A model generated the notes under the pieces. It saw nothing but the letters and a program-made list of their open reading frames with translations. It was not told the origin of the DNA and made no database searches. A DNA stretch of 64,000 bases, taken from assembly GCF_018642165.1 (NCBI RefSeq), contig NZ_JAHHZM010000015.1, positions 1-64,000 on the forward strand, in the 5' to 3' direction. The position numbers and the translations under genes are program-made. Position 1 is the first letter of the stretch; each line of letters opens with the position of its first letter. Positions 46,322-55,006 of the stretch are shown here, in pieces. The DNA comes from Echinicola shivajiensis. Its GTDB lineage: Bacteria > Bacteroidota > Bacteroidia > Cytophagales > Cyclobacteriaceae.

Positions 46322-47098
46322 TTATAAATCTGAATAATCGGTCGGGTAGAGGAAGTATTTGTCAATGTGCGATACATTGTTTTGGTATTCAGGGTCTACT
46401 TTTAGTTTATTCCAAGCAGGGTCATCTGAAAATGATTTCCATTTTTCCTTCTCCACATCCATATTGTCAAATGAGGTCATATACATCAGGTTGGGCATAG
46501 ATGGTCCAGCAATTACCTCTCCATAGAAAACGGCATTGAATCCTAGATTATCAAATATTTCAACTTCTCCACTGTTGAACATTTTTACCTTATTATGGAA
46601 AAGCTTTTCGGTTGGACTCTCATAGCTCCTTAACTCATATATTCTATTTTCTTTTGGCCCTTTTAGTTTAGGAACATCATATCCAGGCATGTCACTGAAT
46701 GCCTTGAGCAAAATTGATTCTATTCTATCAAACGGAGGGTTTTCATGTGAGGCATATTGATAGTCCTTTCCGTTTTTTAGATCTTCCAAATGAAGATTGG
46801 AACTTATATCCATATACTGTGCAGCAGAGGAATAAGGGGTAAATACAAAGACTCTTTTACCGCTTAGTTCATCAGAATCAATCGGCTTAAATACGCCGAT
46901 ACGCTTAATTCCCTTTTTATGCATTGTAGGTATATAAGACTTTTCCAAAAATTGATCGACGGCCTTTTCCTGCTCTATGCTGCTGATGTGATAAATTTTG
47001 ATCTCAAAGATACTGCGGTCTTGGTCTTTCTGGGCCAATACAGAAAAGACGTTGAACAATAGTAGCACAAAAGTGCCTAAAGCTAATTTAAGTTTCAT
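46322..47098 (-). CDS. NIPSNAP family protein, exported
   Basis: A 258-aa protein with signal peptide (cleavage after A22, VLA|Q). Two dimeric alpha/beta-barrel-like halves are visible: the first with IFEIKIYHISSIEQ, the second with the NIPSNAP signature RIYELRSYESPTEK, GFNAVFYGEVIAGP, LMYMTSFDNM and DPAWNKL. Exported members are common in Bacteroidota; activity is not established. No operon partner. Confidence 0.88.
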   Translation of the reverse strand: MKLKLALGTFVLLLFNVFSVLAQKDQDRSIFEIKIYHISSIEQEKAVDQFLEKSYIPTMHKKGIKRIGVFKPIDSDELSGKRVFVFTPYSSAAQYMDISSNLHLEDLKNGKDYQYASHENPPFDRIESILLKAFSDMPGYDVPKLKGPKENRIYELRSYESPTEKLFHNKVKMFNSGEVEIFDNLGFNAVFYGEVIAGPSMPNLMYMTSFDNMDVEKEKWKSFSDDPAWNKLKVDPEYQNNVSHIDKYFLYPTDYSDL

Positions 47099-47170
47099 AG
47101 GTAGTGGTTTGATTAAGTGTTTAATTATCCATTAAAGTTTAAAGATAAAGACTTAATTGAATAAATAAAT

Positions 47171-47287
47171 TTACTTGAACTGGCTGTATAACCACTTATA
47201 AAAAATATTGTACAGACCGAAAAAAAATACAAAGTTTAGCTCGAAGCCAGGGGACAATTTGCCCAAACCTCTATGAACTTTGCTCAT
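47171..47287 (-). CDS. 38-aa ORF at the end of the metal transporter operon
   Basis: A short ORF starting 13 bases after the stop of the last permease gene. The product has a basic start (MSKVHRGLGKLSPGF) and a very aromatic second half (residues ~19-37, with FFF, LYN, FYKWLY). This could be a membrane-associated helix. Its position as the sixth gene of the operon and the coherent reading frame support translation; I know no family for it. Confidence 0.5.
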   Translation of the reverse strand: MSKVHRGLGKLSPGFELNFVFFFGLYNIFYKWLYSQFK

Positions 47288-47300
47288 TTGACTTTATTCA

Positions 47301-48206
47301 TTAACTGGTATGTATGTCACCTGTTTTTAATCCGCTTAATTTTTTCTTTAAAAGAGGGAGTTGCTTCCTTTGTAAAATTACACTTACGAAGAATATAAAA
47401 CCTGCTACGCTGGCCATGGCACCAGCTATGGAACTGTTCAAAGCGAAAGCCAAATAATAGCCAATAATTGAAACTACGATTCCCAATGCTATAGTAATCT
47501 TGATCAGCTTATTAAGGTCTTTACTCCAGAGATAGGCTGTAGCTGGTGGAACTACTAATAGAGCTACTACTAAAATAGCTCCAACAGCTTCAAATGAACT
47601 GACGGTAGTGTACGATACCATTCCCATCAATCCGTAATTTACCCCTACAGTAGATAGCCCAATGCTGGCTGCAAACTCTTTGTCAAATGTGCTGATCTTA
47701 AGTTCTTTAAAAAACAGGTAGATAAATAAACTTACGAGTATTAGATTGATCAAGGACAAATAGGTGACACGTGGCCCAAGAATTTGTCCAGATCCGGAAA
47801 TCCATAGGTCTATGGGGACATAGGCAATTTCTCCATATAATACACAGTCCTGATCAAGGTCTATTTTATTGGCAAGAAAGGTGATTAATATAATGCCGAT
47901 AGCAAATAGAGAAGTAAAGGTAATACCAATGGATGCATCTGATTGGAGTTTGACCTTATTGCTTAGGTATTCGATAAATACTGTAGCAATAATTCCCACC
48001 AAACCGGCTCCTATAACCATAGCCAATCCGTGGCGACTTCCGGAGATCATGAAGGCAAGGACAATTCCTGGTAATACAGCATGGGAAATGGCATCCCCGG
48101 TCATGGCCATTTTTCTTAACATTAAAAACACGCCGAGTAATCCACATGATATGGCTATCATGGATCCCGTTACAATAATAATGAAAGCATTTGGATCAAA
48201 ACTCAT
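47301..48206 (-). CDS. Metal ABC transporter permease (ZnuB/TroD type)
   Basis: A 301-aa inner-membrane protein of the metal-ion ABC permease family with about eight helices. It opens SGMI-like (TGSMIAISCGLLGVFLMLRKMAMTGDAISHAVLPGIV), the family's hallmark ending in the conserved ISHAVLPG. VSYTTVSSFEAVGAILVVALLV is the coupling region. It overlaps the other permease gene by four bases. Together with it, it forms the membrane channel; Mn2+ (or Zn/Fe) is the likely cargo given the DtxR-type regulator. Confidence 0.93.
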   Translation of the reverse strand: MSFDPNAFIIIVTGSMIAISCGLLGVFLMLRKMAMTGDAISHAVLPGIVLAFMISGSRHGLAMVIGAGLVGIIATVFIEYLSNKVKLQSDASIGITFTSLFAIGIILITFLANKIDLDQDCVLYGEIAYVPIDLWISGSGQILGPRVTYLSLINLILVSLFIYLFFKELKISTFDKEFAASIGLSTVGVNYGLMGMVSYTTVSSFEAVGAILVVALLVVPPATAYLWSKDLNKLIKITIALGIVVSIIGYYLAFALNSSIAGAMASVAGFIFFVSVILQRKQLPLLKKKLSGLKTGDIHTS

Positions 48207-49495
48207 GATTTCTTAGGGTCTCTAGGGATGATGGAATGGTGCGGATCTGCTTTAGGAAAATTAAGATTTTTATCCAGTTTGGATTCCAACTCTGGGGTAA
48301 TGATATGCTCCAGTTTTTCAGCACTATCGTGTACATGATCAGGGGCAATATTCATGTATTCAGTCATATATAATTCCCATAATCTATGTAATCTAACTAT
48401 CCTTTTGGCTTCGGTTAAACCTGATTCTGTAAGGTTTATTATTGATTGATTTTCAGTTATATATCCTTTTTTTGTTAATGCTTTAATTGAATTTTGTGTT
48501 TTGAAGTTTTTACCAGGGAATATATTGAAAATATGTTTAGTTTCTAGTCCTTGTTTATCCTTTTCCCAGGCCTTAAATAGGGCCTTAAGAATATGGTCAG
48601 AATGAATTTTTCTTTGATAATTTCTCTTTGCAATCCACTTGGTCAAAACACCTTTTTTTACAGAGAAAAAGAAAGACAAAAATGCGATCAATGAAAGAAC
48701 GATAACTACCCAAGGGCCAGTGGGCATATGGGGAAGAACAAAGGAAATATAGGCACCGACGATTCCAGAAATTAGAGAAAATACTACTGCAATAATCAAC
48801 ATTCTGTCAAGACGGTCTGTCCAGAATTTGGCGGCAGCTGCAGGTGTGATGAGCAGGGCGGCCATTAGTACTACGCCGATAGCCTGTATGCCTGTCACTA
48901 CTGCAAGTACCATCAATGAATTAAACAGGAATTCCAATCTTTTTACAGGTAGTCCAATACTTTGGGCAAATGACCTGTTAAAGACCATTACTTTAAATTC
49001 TTTGTAAAAGAAAAGTATAACCAAAATGATGGTTAAGGCAAGTGCTCCATATACCAATAAATCCTTTCTTACAATGGAGATGGCGTTTCCAAAAATAAAA
49101 TGATCCAAGCCAGAGAGGGCAGCGTTTCCTGTTTGCTGCAATTGCGTCATGATGACAATTCCCAGTCCAAAAAAGATGGATAGCACAGCTGCAATGACTG
49201 TATCTTCTTTTAGTTTGGTATAATTGGAAATCCAGCTGATAATATAAGTGGATAGAGCTCCAGTGATGAATGCTCCTGAAACAATCCAATAGGGATTTTT
49301 GCTGCCTGATAACATAAAAGCCAGACATACCCCTGGTAATACTGCATGCGAAATGGCGTCACCAATAAGTGCTTTCTTATCCAGGAAGGTAAATGTTCCT
49401 ACCATGGCGGCACTGATTGATAGCAGGGATATCCCAACCACCACCATCAAAACATTAGGGTCTTGAAATGAAAAGAAATAAATAAAATCTTCCAT
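48203..49495 (-). CDS. Metal ABC permease fused to DtxR-like C-terminal domain
   Basis: A 430-aa protein. Residues ~1-285 are a metal ABC permease (DKKALIGDAISHAVLPGVCLAF, about eight helices). Residues ~295-430 resemble a DtxR/MntR regulator: a winged-helix-like part (IKALTKKGYITENQSIINLTESGLTEAKR) and a dimerisation helix RIVRLHRLWELYMTEYMNIAPDHVHDSAEKLEH with metal-binding His and Glu residues. This may let the transporter sense its substrate in the cytoplasm. Such fusions occur in Bacteroidota. Confidence 0.92.
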   Translation of the reverse strand: MEDFIYFFSFQDPNVLMVVVGISLLSISAAMVGTFTFLDKKALIGDAISHAVLPGVCLAFMLSGSKNPYWIVSGAFITGALSTYIISWISNYTKLKEDTVIAAVLSIFFGLGIVIMTQLQQTGNAALSGLDHFIFGNAISIVRKDLLVYGALALTIILVILFFYKEFKVMVFNRSFAQSIGLPVKRLEFLFNSLMVLAVVTGIQAIGVVLMAALLITPAAAAKFWTDRLDRMLIIAVVFSLISGIVGAYISFVLPHMPTGPWVVIVLSLIAFLSFFFSVKKGVLTKWIAKRNYQRKIHSDHILKALFKAWEKDKQGLETKHIFNIFPGKNFKTQNSIKALTKKGYITENQSIINLTESGLTEAKRIVRLHRLWELYMTEYMNIAPDHVHDSAEKLEHIITPELESKLDKNLNFPKADPHHSIIPRDPKKS

Positions 49496-49496
49496 A

Positions 49497-50285
49497 TTAA
49501 CTTTTCAGTGGATTGAAATCGCTCTTTTTAATCAACTCTCCAATATCCGTAAGCATGGATAGTTTTCCCCCATAAGTTTTGGTCAACAATTCCTCAGTAA
49601 GCACTTGTTCGGTTGGGCCAGAAGCTATCAAGTGCATGTTGAGCATAATAAGCCAATCGAAATATTTTCCAGCCGAGTAAATATCATGGTGGACTACGAT
49701 AACTGTCTTTCCTTCCTCAGTCATTTCTTTGAACAGACTTACCAAGGCTTTTTCAGTGCTCATATCTACTCCTGCAAATGGTTCATCCATAAAATAGATG
49801 TCTGCTTCCTGGGCCAGCGCCCTTGCAATAAAGACCCGTTGTTGCTGGCCTCCTGAAAGTTCGCTGATCTGCCTGTTGGCAAAGGCTTTCATATTTACCT
49901 TTTCCAGACAAGCCATAGCCAGTCCTTTTTCTTTTTTACCGGGTCTTTTGAATATACCCAAATGGTGATAAGTGCCCATCATTACAATGTCTAAGGCAGA
50001 AGCTGGAAAATCCCAGTCTACTGACTCCCGCTGAGGAACATAACTTACCCTGTTTCTAACTTGGTTTAACTCTTGGTCAAAAATCCTTGAATACCCACTA
50101 TTGGCTTCAATAAGCCCCATAATACTTTTGATGAGTGTGGATTTGCCGGCTCCATTAGGTCCGAGAATTCCAATGAGCGATCCTGAAGGTAAGCTTAGGT
50201 CAATATTCCAAAGCACTGGATTTTGTCCATAGCTGACCATTAGGTCATGTACTTCAACTACTGGATTATCTATTTGTTGTATCAT
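49497..50285 (-). CDS. Metal ABC transporter ATP-binding protein
   Basis: A 262-aa ATPase with Walker A GPNGAGKS, signature LSGGQQQR and Walker B DIYFMDEPFAG, plus the switch His in VVHHDI. It overlaps the binding-protein gene by four bases and lies one base before the fused permease, forming the tight core of the operon. It powers metal import through the two permeases. Confidence 0.95.
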   Translation of the reverse strand: MIQQIDNPVVEVHDLMVSYGQNPVLWNIDLSLPSGSLIGILGPNGAGKSTLIKSIMGLIEANSGYSRIFDQELNQVRNRVSYVPQRESVDWDFPASALDIVMMGTYHHLGIFKRPGKKEKGLAMACLEKVNMKAFANRQISELSGGQQQRVFIARALAQEADIYFMDEPFAGVDMSTEKALVSLFKEMTEEGKTVIVVHHDIYSAGKYFDWLIMLNMHLIASGPTEQVLTEELLTKTYGGKLSMLTDIGELIKKSDFNPLKS

Positions 50286-51202
50286 TCTGATTTCAGGTTT
50301 TGTACGATAGCATCCACATTGGTTTTAACCATGCCAAGATAGGTGCCAGCAGGGCCATCCGGCTCTCCCAAACTGTCAGTGTATAGTGGTCCGGCAAGCT
50401 TCACCGCATGTCCTTTTCTTTTGCACCCTTCAACTACCGCTTTAATGGCTTTTGGAGAAATGGATTGTTCAATGAAAATGGCTTTAATATCCCTTTCTAT
50501 TATAAAGCTGACCAATTTGGAAACATCATTTAGGCCTGGCTCACTCAAGGTAGATAATCCTTGTAAGCCCTTTACTTCTATATCGTACGCCTTTCCGAAA
50601 TAAGAAAAAGCATCATGGGCAGTGATCAATACTTGGCCTTGTTGAGTGATTTCGTGGATTCTGTTATTCGTATATGTATCTAATTCATTTAGCTTTAGCT
50701 GATATTTTTCCCAGTTGGCATTGACATAAGCTTTCCATTCTGGTTTTCTTCTGATGATTTCATCTTTCAGGTTTTTCATGGCAGTTGTCCACAAACTCAC
50801 ATCAAACCAAATATGAGGATCTACAGTATTGACATAATCAGGACTAGCAATCAATAGGGTGGGAGGGAGTAGCTCACCAACATCAATGATGGGATGAGTC
50901 CGGGCAAACTTTTCCAGTACTTCAACCATCTTTCCTTCCAGATGGAGTCCATGATAAATAACCAGGTCAGCATCGAAGAAAAGATCAAGGTCCCTTTGAG
51001 ATGCCTTGTATAAATGAGGGTCTACACCAACAGCCATTACTGGAGTCACAATAGCACTGTCCCCAACTAACGCTTTTACCCCATCAGCCATGATATTGGT
51101 GGTGGCTGTAATTCGGAACTTTCCATTTTCGCCATCTCTGTCAAATTTACATGAGCTGGTAAGTGCCAAGGTAAATAGGATGAAAAGAAGCCTATATTTC
51201 AT
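50282..51202 (-). CDS. Metal ABC transporter substrate-binding lipoprotein (ZnuA/TroA type)
   Basis: A 306-aa protein with lipobox TSSC (Cys18). The three ligand His motifs of cluster A-I proteins are visible: DPHLYKASQRD, IYHGLHLEGKMVE and VDPHIWFDVSLW. An acidic ligand in the C-terminal lobe is likely in GPLYTDSLGEPDG. There is no His-rich loop of the kind common in Zn-specific ZnuA, which favours Mn or Fe. It overlaps the regulator gene by four bases. Confidence 0.93.
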   Translation of the reverse strand: MKYRLLFILFTLALTSSCKFDRDGENGKFRITATTNIMADGVKALVGDSAIVTPVMAVGVDPHLYKASQRDLDLFFDADLVIYHGLHLEGKMVEVLEKFARTHPIIDVGELLPPTLLIASPDYVNTVDPHIWFDVSLWTTAMKNLKDEIIRRKPEWKAYVNANWEKYQLKLNELDTYTNNRIHEITQQGQVLITAHDAFSYFGKAYDIEVKGLQGLSTLSEPGLNDVSKLVSFIIERDIKAIFIEQSISPKAIKAVVEGCKRKGHAVKLAGPLYTDSLGEPDGPAGTYLGMVKTNVDAIVQNLKSE

Positions 51203-51867
51203 GAGGTCTGCATGATTAATATATTCCCTGCGACATCCTTGGACATGAATAGGGTTTTCTTGTTATCCACCAATATTTCCAAAGATCCGTCAAATTCTAC
51301 CTTGTCCAATATTTTGATTCTTGCGCCAATGTATGCACCTACCTTATCAAGGTATCTTAAGAAGGCTGCACTGCTGTCCTTCACAGCTACAATCTGTCCG
51401 CCATCATTTACCATTAATTCATTAAGAGGGAGCCTAGGCCTTGCCTTGACATCTCCAAATTCATCTGGGATAGGGTCGCCGTGTGGATCATATTTGGGGT
51501 TGCCCAAGAAGTCATCCAGTCGTTGGATCAGGATAGGTGATTTTATATGTTCCAATTCCTCTGCTACATCATGGACTTCGTCCCAGCTGAACATTAGTTT
51601 TTCTACGAGGAATACTTCCCAGAGGCGGTGCTTTCTAATGATCTGCAGGGCTGACTTTTTACCCTCTTCAGTGATCGTAACACCATAGTATTTTCTATAA
51701 TTAATCACCTCTTTGTCGGAGAGCTTTCTTAGCATATCACTGACGGAAGCAGGCTTGGTTTTCATCTCTTTGGATAGGTCATTGGTAGAGACGTTGTTCT
51801 TCCCGCCCTCGGACAAATGATAGATGGCTTTGAGGTAGTTCTCTTCTGCGTATGTTAAGCTTGGCAT
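51199..51867 (-). CDS. DtxR/MntR family metal-dependent regulator
   Basis: A 222-aa repressor. I start it at ATG 51867 (MPSLTYAEENYLKAIY) because the in-frame TTG at 51894 lies inside the predicted promoter. It has an N-terminal winged helix (MKTKPASVSDMLRKLSDK), a dimerisation and metal domain (RKHRLWEVFLVEKL, DEVHDVAEELEHI, the metal site) and a C-terminal FeoA/SH3-like domain (~150-222). It heads the operon and probably represses it when metal is sufficient. Confidence 0.93.
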   Translation of the reverse strand: MPSLTYAEENYLKAIYHLSEGGKNNVSTNDLSKEMKTKPASVSDMLRKLSDKEVINYRKYYGVTITEEGKKSALQIIRKHRLWEVFLVEKLMFSWDEVHDVAEELEHIKSPILIQRLDDFLGNPKYDPHGDPIPDEFGDVKARPRLPLNELMVNDGGQIVAVKDSSAAFLRYLDKVGAYIGARIKILDKVEFDGSLEILVDNKKTLFMSKDVAGNILIMQTS

Positions 51868-51891
51868 TAATTCTTGTTTAAGTTGACAATT

Positions 51892-51899
51892 CAAATATA
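51892..51899 (-). promoter_or_regulatory. Predicted -7 element of the metal transporter operon
   Basis: On the minus strand TATATTTG, an exact TAnnTTTG match, 24 bases before the ATG at 51867. It supports that start codon. No good -33 or clear regulator palindrome was found next to it. Confidence 0.5.
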
Positions 51900-52329
51900 A
51901 TAATTTAGATGATACTAAAAAAATATTTCAATTAAACCTAAATCGACTGTGGATAACTCATTTTATAATGTTATCATGGTTTTAGTCTAGGCTAAAATAA
52001 AGTTTAGCTTTTGGTAATAATCTGTTTAAATATCAGTAAGTTAGCTTGTTGTGATTTGACTAATTTATTCGTTGATTTGATTTTGTTTTAAAATCTAGAG
52101 TTTCCGTTTTGATGCCTTTAGTTTTTTGAAGAGGCTATAGGTGGATAACTTTTATTGGTGGTGTGTATAAGTCGGGCAATGGGTATCTGGTGCTATCTTT
52201 TGTGAGTAGCATTTACGATGCTGCATTAGGCGTAGTATATACTACGCCTAGTGCCTTAACAGTTTAATAGAATAAGAGCTGAATAGCCTAGTTAAAAGGT
52301 ATTGAAAAAAGTGATGGAGATAGGAGCAT
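51900..52329. other. 430-bp intergenic region
   Basis: Between the metal operon and the glycosyltransferase gene. It is A+T-rich with no credible gene. Its notable element is the 24-bp palindrome at 52227-52250, and a small inverted repeat (AGCA/TGCT) at about 52208-52221 next to it. Confidence 0.5.
52227..52250. repeat. 24-bp perfect palindrome
   Basis: The two 12-base halves (TAGGCGTAGTAT and its complement) form a perfect palindrome; with one mismatch it extends to 52223-52254. It is GC-richer than its surroundings and has no T-run. It may be a REP-like repeat or a protein-binding site. Confidence 0.7.
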
Positions 52330-53445
52330 TTAAGGGATCAGATTAGCTACTACCTTTTGGAGTTTAGTGGCTTCATTTGCCCAAGTTACTTCAGGGCCAA
52401 CTGGTTTTGTAAATCTTGGATTGCTGAGGAATTCTTTAAACTTAGCAAGGCTACTTTCAGGCTTAGAAAAATCTATGGCAAGTCCTGCAGAGTAAGGAAA
52501 AATCAGTTCTTCCCAAATAGGATTTTCAGGGATAATCATAGGGATTCCCAAGGCCAGTCCTTCATAAATTTTTGTGGGTATTTTTGGGGAAATGCTGGGA
52601 AGGTCATGGTAAGGTAATACTAGGATATTAGCTTTCAATAGCGCGTCATAAATTACTTTTTGATCCATAGGGGTGGAGCTTAATTTGAGCCTTACACCTG
52701 GACTGTTCGATGCTAGTGATTCAAGTTGTGATTTATATTTCTTTAAAGGTACATGGCCAATTATTTCTAAGCTGACATTGGTATAGTGTTTCCTGATAAG
52801 ATTAAACCAATGTATAGCTTGTTCTGCTCCATAGACTGGCGTGATAGTTCCGGTGATAATGAATTTTAAGGTGTTATCATCGATCATGAACGGGGTTTTG
52901 GTAATGACTTTTCCAGAGAATTTATTTTCAAGGATTGTGTAGTCTATTATATCCGGAAACTCTTTTTGATAGCATTGTTCTGCGAAAAAATGATGGTCGA
53001 TCTTTGATTTGGTAATTTTCTCAACAAATTGGACATATTTTATCGCAATTAATTTGACCCAATGGGGTAATGTCTGATTAAATTGAATATTTTTAGTGTA
53101 ATTTTCTTGCACATCATAAACCAATTTATATTTCAATATCCCCCTTAACAGGACAGCAGGAAATAATAGTTCATAAGTAGTTATGATCACCAATTTTGGT
53201 TTTGATTTAATTAAAAAATAACAAAGCTTAATAGGAGCGAGCAGCCTAAATGGGTGCAGGCGGTTTTTATTAAATATTGAGGTAAATTCAATATTATCTT
53301 GTTTTGGTGTTTTTTTTTGTAAAAATCCTATGATGTTTATGTGGTATTTATTTGTTTCACGCAGTGAAATTGCGAGTTTATTAAAAGCCCTTGTATCAGT
53401 AACAGGTTTCAGTACGGAAGCTATAAGTATAGTGGCTTTATTCAT
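52330..53445 (-). CDS. Glycosyltransferase, GT4-like
   Basis: A 371-aa cytoplasmic enzyme of the GT-B fold. The C-terminal half shows FIITGTITPVYGAEQAIHWF, the EIIGHVPLKKYKS segment, and ILVLPYHDLPSISPKIPTKIYEGLALGIPMIIPE with the Glu that binds the sugar nucleotide in GT4 enzymes. The N-terminal half has ASVLKPVTDTRAFNKLAISL. The acceptor is unknown. No other polysaccharide genes are nearby, so it stands alone. Confidence 0.82.
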   Translation of the reverse strand: MNKATILIASVLKPVTDTRAFNKLAISLRETNKYHINIIGFLQKKTPKQDNIEFTSIFNKNRLHPFRLLAPIKLCYFLIKSKPKLVIITTYELLFPAVLLRGILKYKLVYDVQENYTKNIQFNQTLPHWVKLIAIKYVQFVEKITKSKIDHHFFAEQCYQKEFPDIIDYTILENKFSGKVITKTPFMIDDNTLKFIITGTITPVYGAEQAIHWFNLIRKHYTNVSLEIIGHVPLKKYKSQLESLASNSPGVRLKLSSTPMDQKVIYDALLKANILVLPYHDLPSISPKIPTKIYEGLALGIPMIIPENPIWEELIFPYSAGLAIDFSKPESSLAKFKEFLSNPRFTKPVGPEVTWANEATKLQKVVANLIP

Positions 53446-53486
53446 TAAAAAAGAAAACTTAACTAGAGCGAATCTAATATAATTTT

Positions 53487-54302
53487 ATGGAATTACAGAC
53501 TATCATTGAGAAGGCCTGGGAAAACAGGGAGCTATTAAAGGAAAAGGATGTTCAAATTGCTGTTAAAACAGTGATTGACGATTTGGATACAGGCAAAATT
53601 AGGGTAGCCGAGCCATTGGAAAATGGAGAGTGGAAAGTAAATGACTGGGTGAAAAAGGCAGTTATTTTATATTTCCCAATTCAAAAGATGAGAACCATTG
53701 AGGTAGGACCATTTGAATTTCATGATAAAATGGCCCTTAAAACCAATTATGCCAAGCACGGTGTAAGGGTAGTTCCCCATGCAGTAGCTAGATATGGCGC
53801 GTTTCTTGCAAGTGGTGTAGTAATGATGCCTTCATATGTTAATATTGGTGCATATGTGGACAGTGGAACGATGGTGGATACTTGGGCTACGGTAGGTTCT
53901 TGTGCGCAAATTGGTAAAGACGTCCACCTTAGTGGTGGAGTGGGTATTGGAGGTGTTTTGGAACCTGTTCAGGCTGCTCCAGTAATAATTGAAGACGGTG
54001 CGTTTATTGGTTCGAGAGCAATTATCGTAGAAGGAGTTCACGTGGGTAAAGAAGCTGTGATTGGTGCAGGTGTAACTTTGACCGCCAGTTCTAAAATCAT
54101 CGATGTTACTGGTGATGAGCCTAAAGAATATAGAGGTTATGTTCCACCTAGATCAGTGGTTATACCTGGGTCAATGCCTAAGCAATTTGCTGCGGGTGAA
54201 TTTCAGGTTCCATGTGCATTGATTATTGGACAAAGAAAGGCATCTACAGATCGAAAAACTTCATTGAATGAGGCTTTGAGAGAAAATAATGTCGCAGTAT
54301 AA
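53487..54302 (+). CDS. dapD: 2,3,4,5-tetrahydropyridine-2,6-dicarboxylate N-succinyltransferase
   Basis: A 271-aa trimeric left-handed beta-helix enzyme of lysine/diaminopimelate synthesis. The hexapeptide repeats run through VVMMPSYVNIGAYVDSGTMV, AQIGKDVHLSGGVGIGGVLE and AFIGSRAIIVEGVHVG; the N-terminal QTIIEKAWENRELL is typical of DapD. Length is normal. It is followed 15 bases later by a TPR lipoprotein gene. Confidence 0.95.
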   Translation: MELQTIIEKAWENRELLKEKDVQIAVKTVIDDLDTGKIRVAEPLENGEWKVNDWVKKAVILYFPIQKMRTIEVGPFEFHDKMALKTNYAKHGVRVVPHAVARYGAFLASGVVMMPSYVNIGAYVDSGTMVDTWATVGSCAQIGKDVHLSGGVGIGGVLEPVQAAPVIIEDGAFIGSRAIIVEGVHVGKEAVIGAGVTLTASSKIIDVTGDEPKEYRGYVPPRSVVIPGSMPKQFAAGEFQVPCALIIGQRKASTDRKTSLNEALRENNVAV

Positions 54303-54317
54303 AATTTTATTTAAATA

Positions 54318-54920
54318 ATGAATTATAAGAAATCGGTTTTGGTCTTGTTGGTTTCAACAAGTCTAATGTGGGGATGTAACAATCAAGGAAGCTCTGAAGG
54401 TGACAAATTCTTTGAAAGTGGTAAATATGAAGAGGCAGTTAATGCTTATTCTGATAGATTGGCCACGAAACCCAAGGATGTAGATGCCCTTTATAAAAGA
54501 GGAAGAGCTTATGAGGAGTTGGGGGATTTAGACTCAGCCAAGGAAGATTTTGAGGCAGGGTACAAACAGAATCCTAAAAACATTCAAATTTTACTCAGCC
54601 TGTCCAATCTTTATCAGAAAGAAGGAAATTTTGAGCGTTCTTTACTTTATGCAGGCAAGGCAGTGGAAGTTCCTGGTGCTCCTGCTACGGCTTATTTTAT
54701 GAAAGGAAGGGCATTGCATCAAATGGGAAAGACAGATGATGCAATGGACGACTATAGCAGAGCCATTCAAATAGACGATCAATACGGACAAGCTTATTAT
54801 TATAGGGGTGTTTTAAAATATGCAACAAAGAAGACCAGAGGAGCATGTGAGGATTTTAGGTTGGCTTCTGGACTTAACTATAAACAAGCTGATGATGCTT
54901 TGTCCAAATATTGCAAATAA
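54318..54920 (+). CDS. TPR lipoprotein
   Basis: A 200-aa protein with a lipoprotein signal (MWGC, Cys20) and about four TPR units (GDKFFESGKYEEAVNAYSDR, DVDALYKRGRAYEELGDLDS, TAYFMKGRALHQMGKTDDAM, GQAYYYRGVLKYATKKTRG). The last segment with CEDFRLASGL and a C-terminal Cys is of the kind seen in Bacteroidota TPR lipoproteins. It is probably cotranscribed with dapD; the terminator follows. Confidence 0.85.
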   Translation: MNYKKSVLVLLVSTSLMWGCNNQGSSEGDKFFESGKYEEAVNAYSDRLATKPKDVDALYKRGRAYEELGDLDSAKEDFEAGYKQNPKNIQILLSLSNLYQKEGNFERSLLYAGKAVEVPGAPATAYFMKGRALHQMGKTDDAMDDYSRAIQIDDQYGQAYYYRGVLKYATKKTRGACEDFRLASGLNYKQADDALSKYCK

Positions 54921-54945
54921 TTCATCTCAAGATAAAAATAGAAAT

Positions 54946-54973
54946 GCCGGGAAATCCCGGCTTTCTTTTTATA
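54946..54973 (+). terminator. Terminator after TPR lipoprotein
   Basis: The stem GCCGGG (54946-54951) pairs with CCCGGC (54956-54961) around a 4-nt loop, followed by TTTCTTTTT. Confidence 0.85.
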
Positions 54974-55006
54974 TAGCTCAATTATTGACTTAAGGTCAAG
55001 TTTGAG

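Noticed and set aside
52223-52254. The 24-bp palindrome as terminator of the glycosyltransferase gene
   Set aside because: It lies about 80 bases from the stop codon and has no T-run on either side.
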